NCBI RefSeq assembly: GCF_029320955.1
Contig: NZ_CP119757.1
Span: 5,084,001-5,148,000 of the forward strand
Direction: 5' to 3'
DNA from: Flavobacterium sp. YJ01
Lineage (GTDB): Bacteria > Bacteroidota > Bacteroidia > Flavobacteriales > Flavobacteriaceae
DNA length: 64,000 bases
Below are positions 24,293-33,215 of this stretch, one piece after another. The notes beneath the pieces were generated by a model. The model had not been told where the DNA came from and did not search any database. It saw nothing but the letters and a program-made list of their open reading frames with translations. The translations under genes were made by a program, and so were the position numbers. Position 1 is the first letter of the stretch. Each line of letters begins with the position of its first letter.

Positions 24293-26605
24293 TTACCATT
24301 TTGGCTGCTCTTCGTCCGTGTTTTTATCATTAAAAATGTTCTGATTTGTATTAGTCTTTCCAGTCTCATCTTCAAATGGATCTGGGGAGTTTTTTAAGTT
24401 TTCGTGAAGCTGTAAGAGATCGGCAGGCGAAGAGCTCTCTTCTTCGGGATCTGATTCTGATGCGGCAGTAAGAAAACGAAAAGCAAAATCAATAGGTTTT
24501 TCTTTTCCCATCTCAAAAAAATGCACCATATACTGGTTTTTCTCGCTGTCCACTGACTTTATTTCTCCTTTGTTCCAGACCGGATGCTGTACAAGGTCTC
24601 CCTCGCTGAAAGCAGTATCTTCACTGCTTTTTGAAGCAGCTGCCGATGACTGTGCCGCCTGTAGGATTTCCGGAGAAAGTTTTCCTTTACGCACGTAAAA
24701 TTCTTCCTTGATTTCAAAGAGAAACCTTGATGGATATTTATTAAGCCCGGTGGTGAAATTAAACCCTTCCGAATCTGTCATGTAAAACCTTTTCTCGGCT
24801 CTGGTAACGGCAACGTACATCAGCCTTCTTTCCTCTTCAATCGCCCTCTTTCTTCTTTCCTTAATGGAAAGCGCGCTGGGCAGCACCCCTTCTGTAAAAC
24901 CGCACAGGAATACATAAGGGAATTCAAGGCCTTTGGAGATGTGGATGGTCATCAGACGCACCTTGTCCTGATTTTCAGTGTCTTTGTCAAGGTCAGTATA
25001 GAGCGCTGTTTCCTGCAGGTATTCCGCAATATTTACAGGACCGTTGTTTTCTTTTTCCAGCAGCAGCATGGAACTAACGAGCTCTTTTATATTCTCCATT
25101 CTGTCTTCATCGCCGTCTTTTCGGTACAGTTCGGACAGTCCGCTTTTATCGAGTATGATTTTAACTAGATCCGAGATGGAATTTGTCTCGGCATCTGTTT
25201 TAAGTGCCGCAACGAGAGCCAGAAAGTCAGAAGCTCCTTTTTTACCGAGTTCCTTATCTTCAATATTATGCTGCAGTGCATGAAGCAGCGACAGGTTCTG
25301 TTCGCCTGCCAGAAGGCTCAGCCTTTCCATAAACTTTTTTCCCAGCCCCCTGGAGGGATGGTTGTGCAGGCGCAGAAAAGAGAAGTTATCCCCCTGCACA
25401 ATAAGCCTTAAGAAGGACAGTACATCTTTGATTTCTTTTCGTTCAAAAAAACGCACGCCGCCAAATACGGCATAGGGAATGTTTCCCTTGATCAGTGCCT
25501 GCTAGATGTTTCGGGAAAGATGGTTGGAACGGTATAAAATGGTAATATCTGAATAAGCGGCATTTTCCGTTTTAAGGATTTCTTTGATTTCAGAAGCCAC
25601 CCACACCGTTTCTTCATAGTCATTTTTGCCATGGAAATGCACCACCTCAACACCTTCGGGATTATCCGTCACCATATCCTTATCCACCCTTACCTTATTA
25701 TTTTTGATGATATAGTTGCCGACTTTAAGAATGTTGGGCGTGGAGCGGTAATTCTGGTTCATGATGATGGTCTTCGTGTCAGGGCACATCCTGTCGAATT
25801 CCACCAGATATTCCGGCTTGGCGCCGCGCCATTCATAAATGGTCTGGTCGGGATCTCCTACAAGAAACAGGTTCTGGTGCACACGGGAGAGTATTTCCAC
25901 CAAATGGAACTGGCTGTCGGAGCTGTCCTGCGCCTCATCGACCTGTATGTAATGCAGCATTTCCTGCCATTTCAAAAGCACATCGGGATTGCTGTCCAGT
26001 ATGAAAGCCGTAAAATGGATAAGGTCATCAAAATCCAGCGCATAGTTGCGTTTCTGCTTGTCGAGGTATTTCTGATAGACGCGGCTGGAGAGCGAGTCCT
26101 TCTCATCGGGCTCAAAGCTTTTATTCTCCAGCATATACCCGAGGTAATCAGAGGTGCTCTTCTGCTTGGAGATAAAACGGAGCACCTGTTTGAAAGTCAG
26201 GTTTTTGGAATTGATGTCCAGCTCGGTAAACACTTCCCTTAAGATGGTTTTCTGGTCTTCGGCATCCAGTATGATAAAATTCTTCGGATAATGGATTTTG
26301 TTTATTTCCTCGCGCAGAAACCGCACGCAGAACCCATGGTAGGTGGTGATGAAGCTCACATCAAAAAGATCTCCGATCAGCGCCTTGACACGTCTTTTCA
26401 TTTCCTGTGCTGCCTTATTGGTAAAAGTCACACACAAGATATTGGAAGAATTGATGCCGAGTCTGTCCACAATGTAGGCAAAGCGGGAGGTAAGGGCTTT
26501 TGTTTTTCCTGATCCAGCTCCCGCAATGACACGCACGTAGCCTTCTGTGGTTTTGACTGCCTGAAGCTGGCTTTCATTAAGATTTTCTAGAATAGGATCG
26601 TTCAT
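24293..26605 (-). pseudogene. UvrD/PcrA-type superfamily 1 helicase interrupted by an in-frame amber codon
   Basis: Starting at the ATG at 26605 (MNDPILENLNESQLQAV), 367 codons are followed by TAG (25504-25502) and then, in the same frame, 402 more codons to the stop at 24293. The first part has Walker A AGAGSGKT (28-35), the Walker B VDEAQDSSDSQ, GDPDQTIYEWRG and NQNYRST; the second starts QALIKGNIPYAVFGGVRFFE and holds MTIHISKGLEFPYVFLCG and YVAVTRAEKRFY, i.e. motifs V and VI, plus a PcrA-like C-terminal domain. A helicase needs both halves, so either this is a nonsense mutation (a Glu or Gln codon would be expected), a sequencing error, or suppressed. The GTG at 25456 offers only a poor restart. 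No frameshift is involved. Confidence 0.85.
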
Positions 26606-26742
26606 TTTTATGCAGTAATTTTTTTTTGATCTGTATTTATTTTCAGCATGCAGGCCGATCAAAATGCCCATACCGCAAAGTTATGCAATTATTTTAACTG
26701 GGAATGCCATGATAAATAAGTGCTTTACAGCAGAATAAAAGA

Positions 26743-26797
26743 AATCCTGAACAGAACAGGCAGTTTAATCAGCGCTTGATTCTCTTCAGGATTTTTT
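26743..26797 (-). terminator. Possible terminator downstream of the acidic small gene
   Basis: AATCCTGAA (26743-26751) and TTCAGGATT (26785-26793) are perfect complements separated by a 33-base loop; the T run on the plus side is better than that on the minus side. Either strand is possible. Confidence 0.4.
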
Positions 26798-26839
26798 GTG
26801 TCTTTCCTGCTTCGCTGCCGTGGGGCATGCAAGCAGGAG

Positions 26840-27088
26840 TTAATTGTCATCGTCGTCGTCTTCAACGGCTTTCTCCTCGTCAAGTGTTCTTCTGTCAGCA
26901 TCAGGATCACGCTCGTCAGGACGAGGGTTCGGGTGGTCTGAAGCATCACTGTGGATACCGGTTGTGTCATTTTCGTGCTGGTTGATGGCCGGATCCTTTT
27001 TTTCCAGAAGCTCTGAATTTATGGAATCATCTGCTGCCTGATAAGTACGATCATCCTGATCATAGTTATCGAAATTTTCTCTAGACAT
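26840..27088 (-). CDS. Small, highly acidic hypothetical protein
   Basis: 82 residues, nearly half Asp, Glu, Asn or Gln; it contains HPNPRPDERDPDADRRTLDEE and ends in six acidic residues and Asn. Probably disordered. I do not recognise a named domain. It resembles the acidic small proteins at 21295-21791 in composition and DERD motifs. It sits between the helicase and DUF3606 genes on the same strand. Confidence 0.62.
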   Translation of the reverse strand: MSRENFDNYDQDDRTYQAADDSINSELLEKKDPAINQHENDTTGIHSDASDHPNPRPDERDPDADRRTLDEEKAVEDDDDDN

Positions 27089-27206
27089 AATTATTATTGT
27101 TTAGTTATTATATTTGAAATGCATATTTAAAATTAATAGGCCGGCTGATTTTTTTTAGCAGCCTGCATTCTCAGTGCATAAAAAAAATCCACTGCATCAT
27201 TATGAA

Positions 27207-27524
27207 TTACAGCTGTGACAGTTTTGAAGGATCGGTAGCCTCTCCGACGCTTTTTCCTTCAGTATTGTTACGGCTGCTGTCTTTTTCATTATCGTGCCAC
27301 GGACCGTCTTTCATGCGGACTGTTTCTGATGCGCTTTCTCTAGAAGGGGAATTTTCAGCCAGATGTTCTGTCACTTCTTCTAAACTGGTGCCTGCAGCCC
27401 TTACAGCGTCTTTTAATATTTCTTCAGGGACATTTAACTTTTCGGACCACTGCTGGATTTCGGCCTGCTCTGAGATATTGATATGCGCATTATCCTCTTG
27501 TCCTATGCTGTTTATATTTTCCAT
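27207..27524 (-). CDS. DUF3606-domain protein
   Basis: 105 residues. The segment NISEQAEIQQWSEKLNV followed by EEILKDAVRAAGTSLEEV is the short helical DUF3606 domain (about residues 15-55), found in small bacterial proteins often grouped with stress genes. A hydrophilic tail of about 50 residues follows. No activity is known for the domain. Upstream on the same strand lies alkB, with a hairpin between. Confidence 0.75.
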   Translation of the reverse strand: MENINSIGQEDNAHINISEQAEIQQWSEKLNVPEEILKDAVRAAGTSLEEVTEHLAENSPSRESASETVRMKDGPWHDNEKDSSRNNTEGKSVGEATDPSKLSQL

Positions 27525-27567
27525 GATTTTTAATTTTTATAGTTTATCCAAAGTTACAATCACCCAA

Positions 27568-27600
27568 AATAACCCTGTTATATTATAAAACAGGGTTATT
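27568..27600 (-). terminator. Hairpin between alkB and the DUF3606 gene
   Basis: AATAACCCTGTT (27568-27579) pairs perfectly with AACAGGGTTATT (27589-27600) across a 9-base loop. It lies 57 bases past the alkB stop in minus-strand sense; the following U tract is short, so termination may be partial. Confidence 0.6.
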
Positions 27601-27656
27601 ATAGGATTGCTATGATTTATATATCTGTAGATCATGTGTTTATAAGATGTCTGGTT

Positions 27657-28277
27657 TTAGGATTCCCTGACCTGGCGGAAGGTAAGATTGATTCTTGGCA
27701 GCACGGGTCTGGCGGTCTTGGGCACCTGATGTTCCCAATAGGTATTGGTGCTGCCTGCCATGAGAAGAAAAGTGCCGTGGTGCAGCGGAATCTCAATCGG
27801 CGGTATATGTTTGAGTGTCTTATGGCGCAGACGAAACAGACGGGTTTCACCAAAGGTCACCGAAGCGATGTTCATATTTTTGTTGCTGGATGCAGTTTTA
27901 TCGCTGTGCCATCCGACACCGTCAGTGCCGTCCCTGTAGAGATTAAGGAGCACCGCGTTAAAACGGATCTGCGTCTCATTTTCAACCCGCTCCCTGATCT
28001 GCAGCAGTTCTTTAGGCCAGTGGGGATTTGATCTGCGGTCTGGTCTGTTCGTTTCGCCGTACCACGAAATCATCCGCGGAGCGGTCACTACCTTGTCGTA
28101 CATCGGCATTTCGTATTCCCGCCACTGGGTGCTGTGGTATAAGACGTTATAAAAATAATCAGATTCTGGCTTGCTGAAAAAATTATCAATCAGCAGCAGG
28201 TCGGCATCAGGGACGTCAAATATTCTTCTGCCGCCGTTTCCGGATGAAAAAATTTCGGTGTCGTCAAAAAGCATCAT
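27657..28277 (-). CDS. alkB: AlkB-type 2-oxoglutarate/Fe(II)-dependent DNA dioxygenase
   Basis: 206 residues; repairs N-alkylated bases (1-methyladenine, 3-methylcytosine) by oxidative demethylation. The iron ligands are His124 and Asp126 in GVGWHSDKT and His183 in YWEHQVPK; Arg195 and Arg201 in PRINLTFRQV fit the 2-oxoglutarate and AlkB-specific positions. YRDGTDGVGWHSD is characteristic of the ALKBH2/3-like group common in Bacteroidota rather than E. coli AlkB. It starts 60 bases after the DnaE-like gene on the same strand, so the two probably form a DNA-damage operon. Confidence 0.93.
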   Translation of the reverse strand: MMLFDDTEIFSSGNGGRRIFDVPDADLLLIDNFFSKPESDYFYNVLYHSTQWREYEMPMYDKVVTAPRMISWYGETNRPDRRSNPHWPKELLQIRERVENETQIRFNAVLLNLYRDGTDGVGWHSDKTASSNKNMNIASVTFGETRLFRLRHKTLKHIPPIEIPLHHGTFLLMAGSTNTYWEHQVPKTARPVLPRINLTFRQVRES

Positions 28278-28336
28278 CTTCTTTAATTTTTTTAATTCAT
28301 AATATGGCTCCAGACCCAGAGCAGGAAGGAAGCCCG

Positions 28337-30946
28337 TCAGTTACTCATTTTAAGCCTTGGAATATTAATTTCATGTTCCTGCGGGTAAGGTGCGCGGTGG
28401 GTCATGCTCACATCTTCGCGCAGTTTCTGATGCGCTTTGTATTTCCAGTCATTTTCATGTTCATAACGCGGATCAGGGATAAAAGGCATCTTGGCCATCT
28501 TGGTGACCGTTATGGTTGGGAAATGGTAATCCACTTCTACATTTCCCCGAAGCAGGTAGCACCCTCCGCCCTCAAAAGGATATTCCTTCAGGCTTCCAGT
28601 GAAATGCGCCGTATCAAAAAACTCTCCATGATAGTCAATCCACGTCCCGAAATACATGGCCCCCATTTTTGTCGGGACATGCTTGCGGGCGATTAGATAA
28701 GCAAGCATGCGGACTTCTTTTTTATGATGCAAGAGCAGGTCTTTTACCATGACATCACCCCGATGCCTGGTTTTCAGCAGATCAAAAGGAGAGCAGGAGA
28801 CAGGAAAGCCCAAGAGTTCAATTTCGTCAAAGGCATCTTCAAACGGCGAACGTTCCAGTGCGGGAAGCTTGAACTCTTTTGCGGGCTCTTTTATCAGTTT
28901 AGGGGCGTGCTCGGCAGGAGCGGCATTAACCAGCAGCATTCTTGAGATCACAAGGAGCTGGTTCTTGCTTTTGCCGGTAAAGCGGAATGCGCCGATGAAA
29001 ATCAGAATCTGCATGCCCTCTATGCCAATGGGGATGCGGTTGATAAAATCCTCCAGTGATTTGTAAAGCCCGTTTCTTTCCCTTTCCTGCTGGATCAGGA
29101 GTGCTGTTTTATATTCAAGGCCTTCAAGATGCATAAAGCCCAGATAAATGTCCTTTCCACAGACGTCGGTTTCATAGGTGCTTCTGTTCACGCAGGGATT
29201 GTGGATCACGGCACCTGACATTCTGGCTTCATGCACATAGACTTCCGTGCGGTAGAAACCGCCCTGATTATTGATTACGGCTACCATAAATTCGATCGGA
29301 TGATGCACTTTCAGATACAGGCTCTGGTAGCTTTCCACGGCATAGGATGCGGAATGCGCCTTGCAGAAGGAATAGCCTGCAAAGGACTCGATCTGGCGGT
29401 AGATTTCCTGGCTCAGCGCTATGGGATGTCCCTGCGCCGCGCAGGACTCAAAAAAGTTGTCTTTTACTTTCTGCAGCGCCGCTTTGGAACGGCCTTTTCC
29501 TGACATGGCACGGCGCAGGATATCACCGTCGGCTGCCGGAAGGCCCCCATAGTGCAGGGCAATTTTGATCACATCTTCCTGATATACCATAATGCCGTAG
29601 GTTTCCCCAAGCTGCTGCTCGAACACCGGATGAAAATATTCAAACCTATCGGGATGATTGTGCCTGAAGATGTATTCCTTCATCATTCCCGACTGTGCCA
29701 CTCCCGGGCGTATGATGGAGGAGGCTGCCACAAGGGTTTTGTAATTGTCGCATTTCAGACGGCGAAGCAGACCGCGCATAGCAGGGCTTTCGATATAAAA
29801 ACAGCCTATGGTTTTTCCCATTGAAAGATAGCTGTTGCAGCTTTCTTTGTCTTTTGAAATAGTAGTGTCACGGATATTGAGGTGTATGCCTTGGTTTTTC
29901 TCAATAAGCTTTACGCTGTCGTCAATATGGCCGATGCCTCGCTGGCTCAGGATATCAAATTTTTCAAGGCCGATATCTTCCGCCGTATGCATATCAAAAA
30001 GCACTATGGGAAAGCCCTTGGGAGGCATCTCCAGCACGGAATAATTGGTGATGGGCTCCTCGGAAATCAGGATGCCGCAGGAGTGCATGCTTCTCTGGTT
30101 GGGGTATTTCTCGAGCATCATTCCATACCGCTGCACTTCCCTTACCACCTTATTGGACGGGTGCAGCGCCATCGGGTTTTTTGCCAGAGCGTCGAGCTCT
30201 TCCTTAGGAAGCCCGAAAACCTTGCCGACCTCACGGAAAATGGACTTATATTTAAATTCAACATTCGTACCGCAGAATGCCACATGATCAATGCCATATT
30301 GGGAAAAGATGTATTCCAGGATGACATCACGCTCTTTCCATGACCAGTCGATATCAAAATCAGGAGGGCTTTTGCGGTTCAGGTTCAAAAAGCGCTCAAA
30401 ATAAAGATCCAGCTCTAGGGGGCAGATATCGGTAATCCCAAGACAGTAGGCAATGATGCTGTTGGCGCCGCTGCCCCTTCCTATATGCAGAAACCCCTGA
30501 GAGTTGCTGAAACGGACAATATCCCATGTAATCAAGAAATAGCCGCTGAATTCCAGCTGGTCAATTACCTTGAGTTCGCGCAGCATCCTTGATTTTGCCT
30601 CTGCGTTATTTGTTCCGTAGCGCCATTTCAGCCCTACCTGTGCCAAGCTGGTTAGAAGTTTGATATCCTCCTGCCTGCTGCCGGTGTAGAATTTTTTATT
30701 TTTAGGCGTTTTGAAATCAAATTCAAAACTGCACTGCTCCAATATTTTTTCTGTATTGCCGATAATCTGAGGATATTCCTCGTAGCACGCTAGAATTCTC
30801 TTTTCAGTGACCATTATCTCACTCTTTCTGCAATAATCTTTTTCCGAAAGACGCGATAAAACTAAATTCAGATCGACTGCACGGAGCACTTTATGGAGTT
30901 CGTATTCGGTTTTGGTGCGGAAGGTGACAGGCTGGAGTATCACCAT
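28337..30946 (-). CDS. DnaE-type DNA polymerase III alpha subunit lacking the PHP domain
   Basis: 869 residues from the ATG at 30946. The polymerase core is intact: GRGSGANSIIAYCLGI (156-171), PPDFDIDWSW with catalytic Asp198 and Asp200, and Asp331 in GLEKFDILS; the active site thus has all three aspartates. The helical fingers, the tandem HhH region (LYKSLEDFINRIPIG) and the OB-like C-terminus follow. The N-terminal 250-300 residues that form the PHP domain are missing: the frame still reads meaningfully back to about 30975 (TDWKTQIDKM), then stops at TAA near 31005. This is the accessory, DnaE2-like kind rather than the replicative one, judged from length and alkB linkage. A truncated gene, or one working with a separate PHP protein, are both possible. 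Confidence 0.85.
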   Translation of the reverse strand: MVILQPVTFRTKTEYELHKVLRAVDLNLVLSRLSEKDYCRKSEIMVTEKRILACYEEYPQIIGNTEKILEQCSFEFDFKTPKNKKFYTGSRQEDIKLLTSLAQVGLKWRYGTNNAEAKSRMLRELKVIDQLEFSGYFLITWDIVRFSNSQGFLHIGRGSGANSIIAYCLGITDICPLELDLYFERFLNLNRKSPPDFDIDWSWKERDVILEYIFSQYGIDHVAFCGTNVEFKYKSIFREVGKVFGLPKEELDALAKNPMALHPSNKVVREVQRYGMMLEKYPNQRSMHSCGILISEEPITNYSVLEMPPKGFPIVLFDMHTAEDIGLEKFDILSQRGIGHIDDSVKLIEKNQGIHLNIRDTTISKDKESCNSYLSMGKTIGCFYIESPAMRGLLRRLKCDNYKTLVAASSIIRPGVAQSGMMKEYIFRHNHPDRFEYFHPVFEQQLGETYGIMVYQEDVIKIALHYGGLPAADGDILRRAMSGKGRSKAALQKVKDNFFESCAAQGHPIALSQEIYRQIESFAGYSFCKAHSASYAVESYQSLYLKVHHPIEFMVAVINNQGGFYRTEVYVHEARMSGAVIHNPCVNRSTYETDVCGKDIYLGFMHLEGLEYKTALLIQQERERNGLYKSLEDFINRIPIGIEGMQILIFIGAFRFTGKSKNQLLVISRMLLVNAAPAEHAPKLIKEPAKEFKLPALERSPFEDAFDEIELLGFPVSCSPFDLLKTRHRGDVMVKDLLLHHKKEVRMLAYLIARKHVPTKMGAMYFGTWIDYHGEFFDTAHFTGSLKEYPFEGGGCYLLRGNVEVDYHFPTITVTKMAKMPFIPDPRYEHENDWKYKAHQKLREDVSMTHRAPYPQEHEINIPRLKMSN

Positions 30947-30994
30947 CTTGTCTATTTGCGTCTTCCAGTCCGTTAGTATAAGAACCGTTCGCTT

Positions 30995-31273
30995 TTGAAC
31001 TCCTTAAAGAAAGGGAATCTGCAGTCGGTCACTTTTGTGGTTTCGGGTGTGGAGAGTAAGATGCATATAGAAGCGAATCCTCACTTCAAGACGGTAAATG
31101 TATATGATGGCAATATGCAGCGCATTAACCATCGAGAAAGCAGAGAGCAGAAACAGAGCAGCACTCAGGATCAGAAGGCATCAAAAGAACAGAAAAAAGA
31201 TGCCGAAAGCGAGCCTGGAGAAGAGAGCCAGAAAGAGGGGAGCAAAAGAAAAAAACAATCCCATTCCATGTGA
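30995..31273 (+). CDS. Small hydrophilic protein, first gene of an excisionase-linked operon
   Basis: 92 residues from a TTG at 30995; the frame is closed at 30974 and has no ATG before the conserved-looking LQSVTFVVSGVESKMHIEANPHFKTVNVYD region (given here only in outline). The C-terminal 50 residues are very charged (REQKQSSTQDQKASKEQKK). I recall similar small proteins next to mobile-element regulators in Bacteroidota, but know no function. Its 3' end is followed by the next gene after 5 bases. The divergent, truncated DnaE gene begins 49 bases to the left. Confidence 0.55.
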   Translation: MNSLKKGNLQSVTFVVSGVESKMHIEANPHFKTVNVYDGNMQRINHRESREQKQSSTQDQKASKEQKKDAESEPGEESQKEGSKRKKQSHSM

Positions 31274-31278
31274 AGATT

Positions 31279-31590
31279 ATGGAAAATTTAAAACCCTTAA
31301 CGGATTTCTTTTCAGCAATTGAAAAGGATTTTCGCATCAGCAGCACGCATATTGCCATTTACGCTGCCCTGCTGCAGTACCGAGCCGTTAAGGGTTTTAT
31401 CAATCCCATAGAGATCTTTAGGGTGGAGATGGTTCAGATTGCTAAAATATCCTCCAAATCCACTTATCATAAATGCCTGCACGAGCTGCATGATTACGGG
31501 TATCTGCGCTACGAGCCTTCTTTTAAGAAAACCAGGGGCAGCAGAATATACTTTTTTGATTTTGAAATAAGAAAAACAGCACTGATATGA
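31279..31590 (+). CDS. Putative winged-helix DNA-binding protein
   Basis: 103 residues from the ATG at 31279 (MENLKPLTDF); the GTG at 31270 is an alternative. The middle (MVQIAKISSKSTYHKCLHEL followed by DYGYLRYEPS) reads as a helix-turn-helix with a wing. Proteins of this size and pattern accompany Xis-like regulators in Bacteroidota integrative elements. Its stop overlaps the ATG of the next gene (ATGA), so both are translationally coupled. Confidence 0.6.
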   Translation: MENLKPLTDFFSAIEKDFRISSTHIAIYAALLQYRAVKGFINPIEIFRVEMVQIAKISSKSTYHKCLHELHDYGYLRYEPSFKKTRGSRIYFFDFEIRKTALI

Positions 31591-31916
31591 AACCATTTGC
31601 CTTTGAAGATCTTCCCAACATCTTAGGAACACTTTCCCTGCGTGTGGAAAATATTGAACGTCTTTTAAAAGAGATAAAAAATAAGCCTCCCGAGCCTGAA
31701 GATGCAGGCCTAATGACGATAATTGAAGCTTCAAAACTGATCAAGCTTTCGGTTCCGACGATATATTCTAAAGTCTGCCGTAATGAAATACCGGTCAGCA
31801 AACAGGGCAAACGGCTTTACTTTTTAAGATCGGAGCTGCTGGAGTGGATAAAGTCCGGACGGATCAAAACCGTTTCGGAAATACGGCAGGAGGTTGATCA
31901 GAAATATAGCAGATAG
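31587..31916 (+). CDS. Excisionase-family (MerR-like) helix-turn-helix protein
   Basis: 109 residues. Residues 45-95 form the excisionase-type DNA-binding domain: LMTIIEASKLIKLSVPTIYS, then GKRLYFLRSELLEWIKSGR. The N-terminal 40 residues are a short coiled-coil-like helix. Family members direct integrase toward excision or act as repressors; no integrase is present in the window. It is the last gene of the three-gene operon and is followed by a strong terminator. Confidence 0.82.
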   Translation: MKPFAFEDLPNILGTLSLRVENIERLLKEIKNKPPEPEDAGLMTIIEASKLIKLSVPTIYSKVCRNEIPVSKQGKRLYFLRSELLEWIKSGRIKTVSEIRQEVDQKYSR

Positions 31917-31930
31917 GATTGTCCGCTATA

Positions 31931-31958
31931 AGCCTGCAGATTTTTCTGCAGGCTTTTC
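31931..31958 (+). terminator. Intrinsic terminator of the excisionase operon
   Basis: AGCCTGCAGA (31931-31940) pairs perfectly with TCTGCAGGCT (31945-31954), followed by TTTTC. Between here and egtD (31959-32219) I see no gene; the stretch is AT-rich and should carry the egtD promoter. Confidence 0.85.
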
Positions 31959-32219
31959 AGTTTGTACACTGTCTCTACCTTAAACCTCTAAAATGCCTGC
32001 AAATGCTGGAATATGAATTACGGGTGCAGAAGCACTTAAATCAGATTCTAAAACTTAGACATGTAAAAAACCTAAAATTGATGAGCAGGAAGCTTTCGCA
32101 GTTTTTTTAAGTTAAGATTCTATTTAATTGAGAACTCATAAGCAGATGATTAGAAATACCTTTAGTAAATAAAAGGGCTTTTTATATTATGCAGCCTTTG
32201 TAATTAAAAAAGACGTACG

Positions 32220-33212
32220 ATGAAATTATCAGAGACCAATATAACAGGACAAATAGATACAGAAGAGATAAACATTAGTAATTTTCTCAACGATGTCCTC
32301 ACAGGCCTTCGGCAGCATCCAAAACAGCTGCAGTCCAAGTATTTTTACGACCAGCGGGGTGACCAGCTTTTTCAGGATATTATGGGTATGCCGGAGTATT
32401 ACCTGACACGCTGCGAGATGGATATTTTTGAGAACAGAACTGCTGATATAGCCTTTGGCATCCAGGCAGACAACACCCCCTTTGATCTGATTGAGCTTGG
32501 GGCAGGGGATGCCTCAAAATCCATGCACCTGCTGCGTCATCTGAAAGATCTGGAGACCGATTTCAGATATATGCCCATTGACATATCAGGCAATATCCTT
32601 GCTGTTTTAAATGAAAAACTGGACAAGGAGGTTCCCGGACTGGATATTGTAAGCCTCGAAGGCGAATATTTTGAGATGCTGCACAAAGCTTCACAGCTTT
32701 CTTCCCGCAGAAAAGTGATTTTGTTTCTGGGAAGCAATATAGGCAATATGGAACTCGAAGAGGCATACCGTTTCTGTTTTGAACTGCGTAAGAATCTCAA
32801 TAAAGGAGATGTGGTGATGATTGGTTTTGATCTGAAGAAAGAACCCAATACCATCCTGAATGCCTATAATGATAAAGAAGGCGTAACGGCATCGTTTAAC
32901 CTGAACCTGCTGGAGCGTATCAACAAAGAACTGGATGCTGATTTCGAAGTGGGCAAATTCGAGCATTTTGAAACATATGATCCCATTACGGGTGCCTGCA
33001 GAAGTTATCTGATCAGTCTGGAAGACCAGACTGTTTCCATTTCAGATGCTGTATTCCATTTTGAAGCAAATGAACCGGTTTACATGGAGGTGTCGCAGAA
33101 ATTTTCCATGGAAGACACGCATAAAATGGCGGTGCAGTCTGGATTTAAAGCTGTTCACAGCATTATGGACAGCAGGGAATGGTTTGTGGATGTTTTCTGG
33201 ACAGCCCTTTAA
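32220..33212 (+). CDS. egtD: L-histidine N(alpha)-methyltransferase (ergothioneine pathway)
   Basis: 330 residues. EgtD trimethylates histidine to hercynine with three S-adenosylmethionines. The SAM site is LIELGAGDASKS (90-101); the histidine-binding region starts with PEYYLTRCE (58-66); the C-terminal part contains MEVSQKFS and the final Ser/Trp-rich helix. The length (about 320) is typical. EgtB follows three bases after its stop, so both are co-transcribed. The gene makes the substrate for its neighbour. Confidence 0.95.
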   Translation: MKLSETNITGQIDTEEINISNFLNDVLTGLRQHPKQLQSKYFYDQRGDQLFQDIMGMPEYYLTRCEMDIFENRTADIAFGIQADNTPFDLIELGAGDASKSMHLLRHLKDLETDFRYMPIDISGNILAVLNEKLDKEVPGLDIVSLEGEYFEMLHKASQLSSRRKVILFLGSNIGNMELEEAYRFCFELRKNLNKGDVVMIGFDLKKEPNTILNAYNDKEGVTASFNLNLLERINKELDADFEVGKFEHFETYDPITGACRSYLISLEDQTVSISDAVFHFEANEPVYMEVSQKFSMEDTHKMAVQSGFKAVHSIMDSREWFVDVFWTAL

Positions 33213-33215
33213 ATT

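Noticed and set aside
24293..26605. Two separate helicase-like genes instead of one broken gene
   Set aside because: Both parts are in the same frame, each lacks motifs the other has, and only one TAG separates them.
31919..32110. 63-codon plus-strand frame after the excisionase gene
   Set aside because: It runs through the strong terminator hairpin and has low-complexity composition with no family resemblance.
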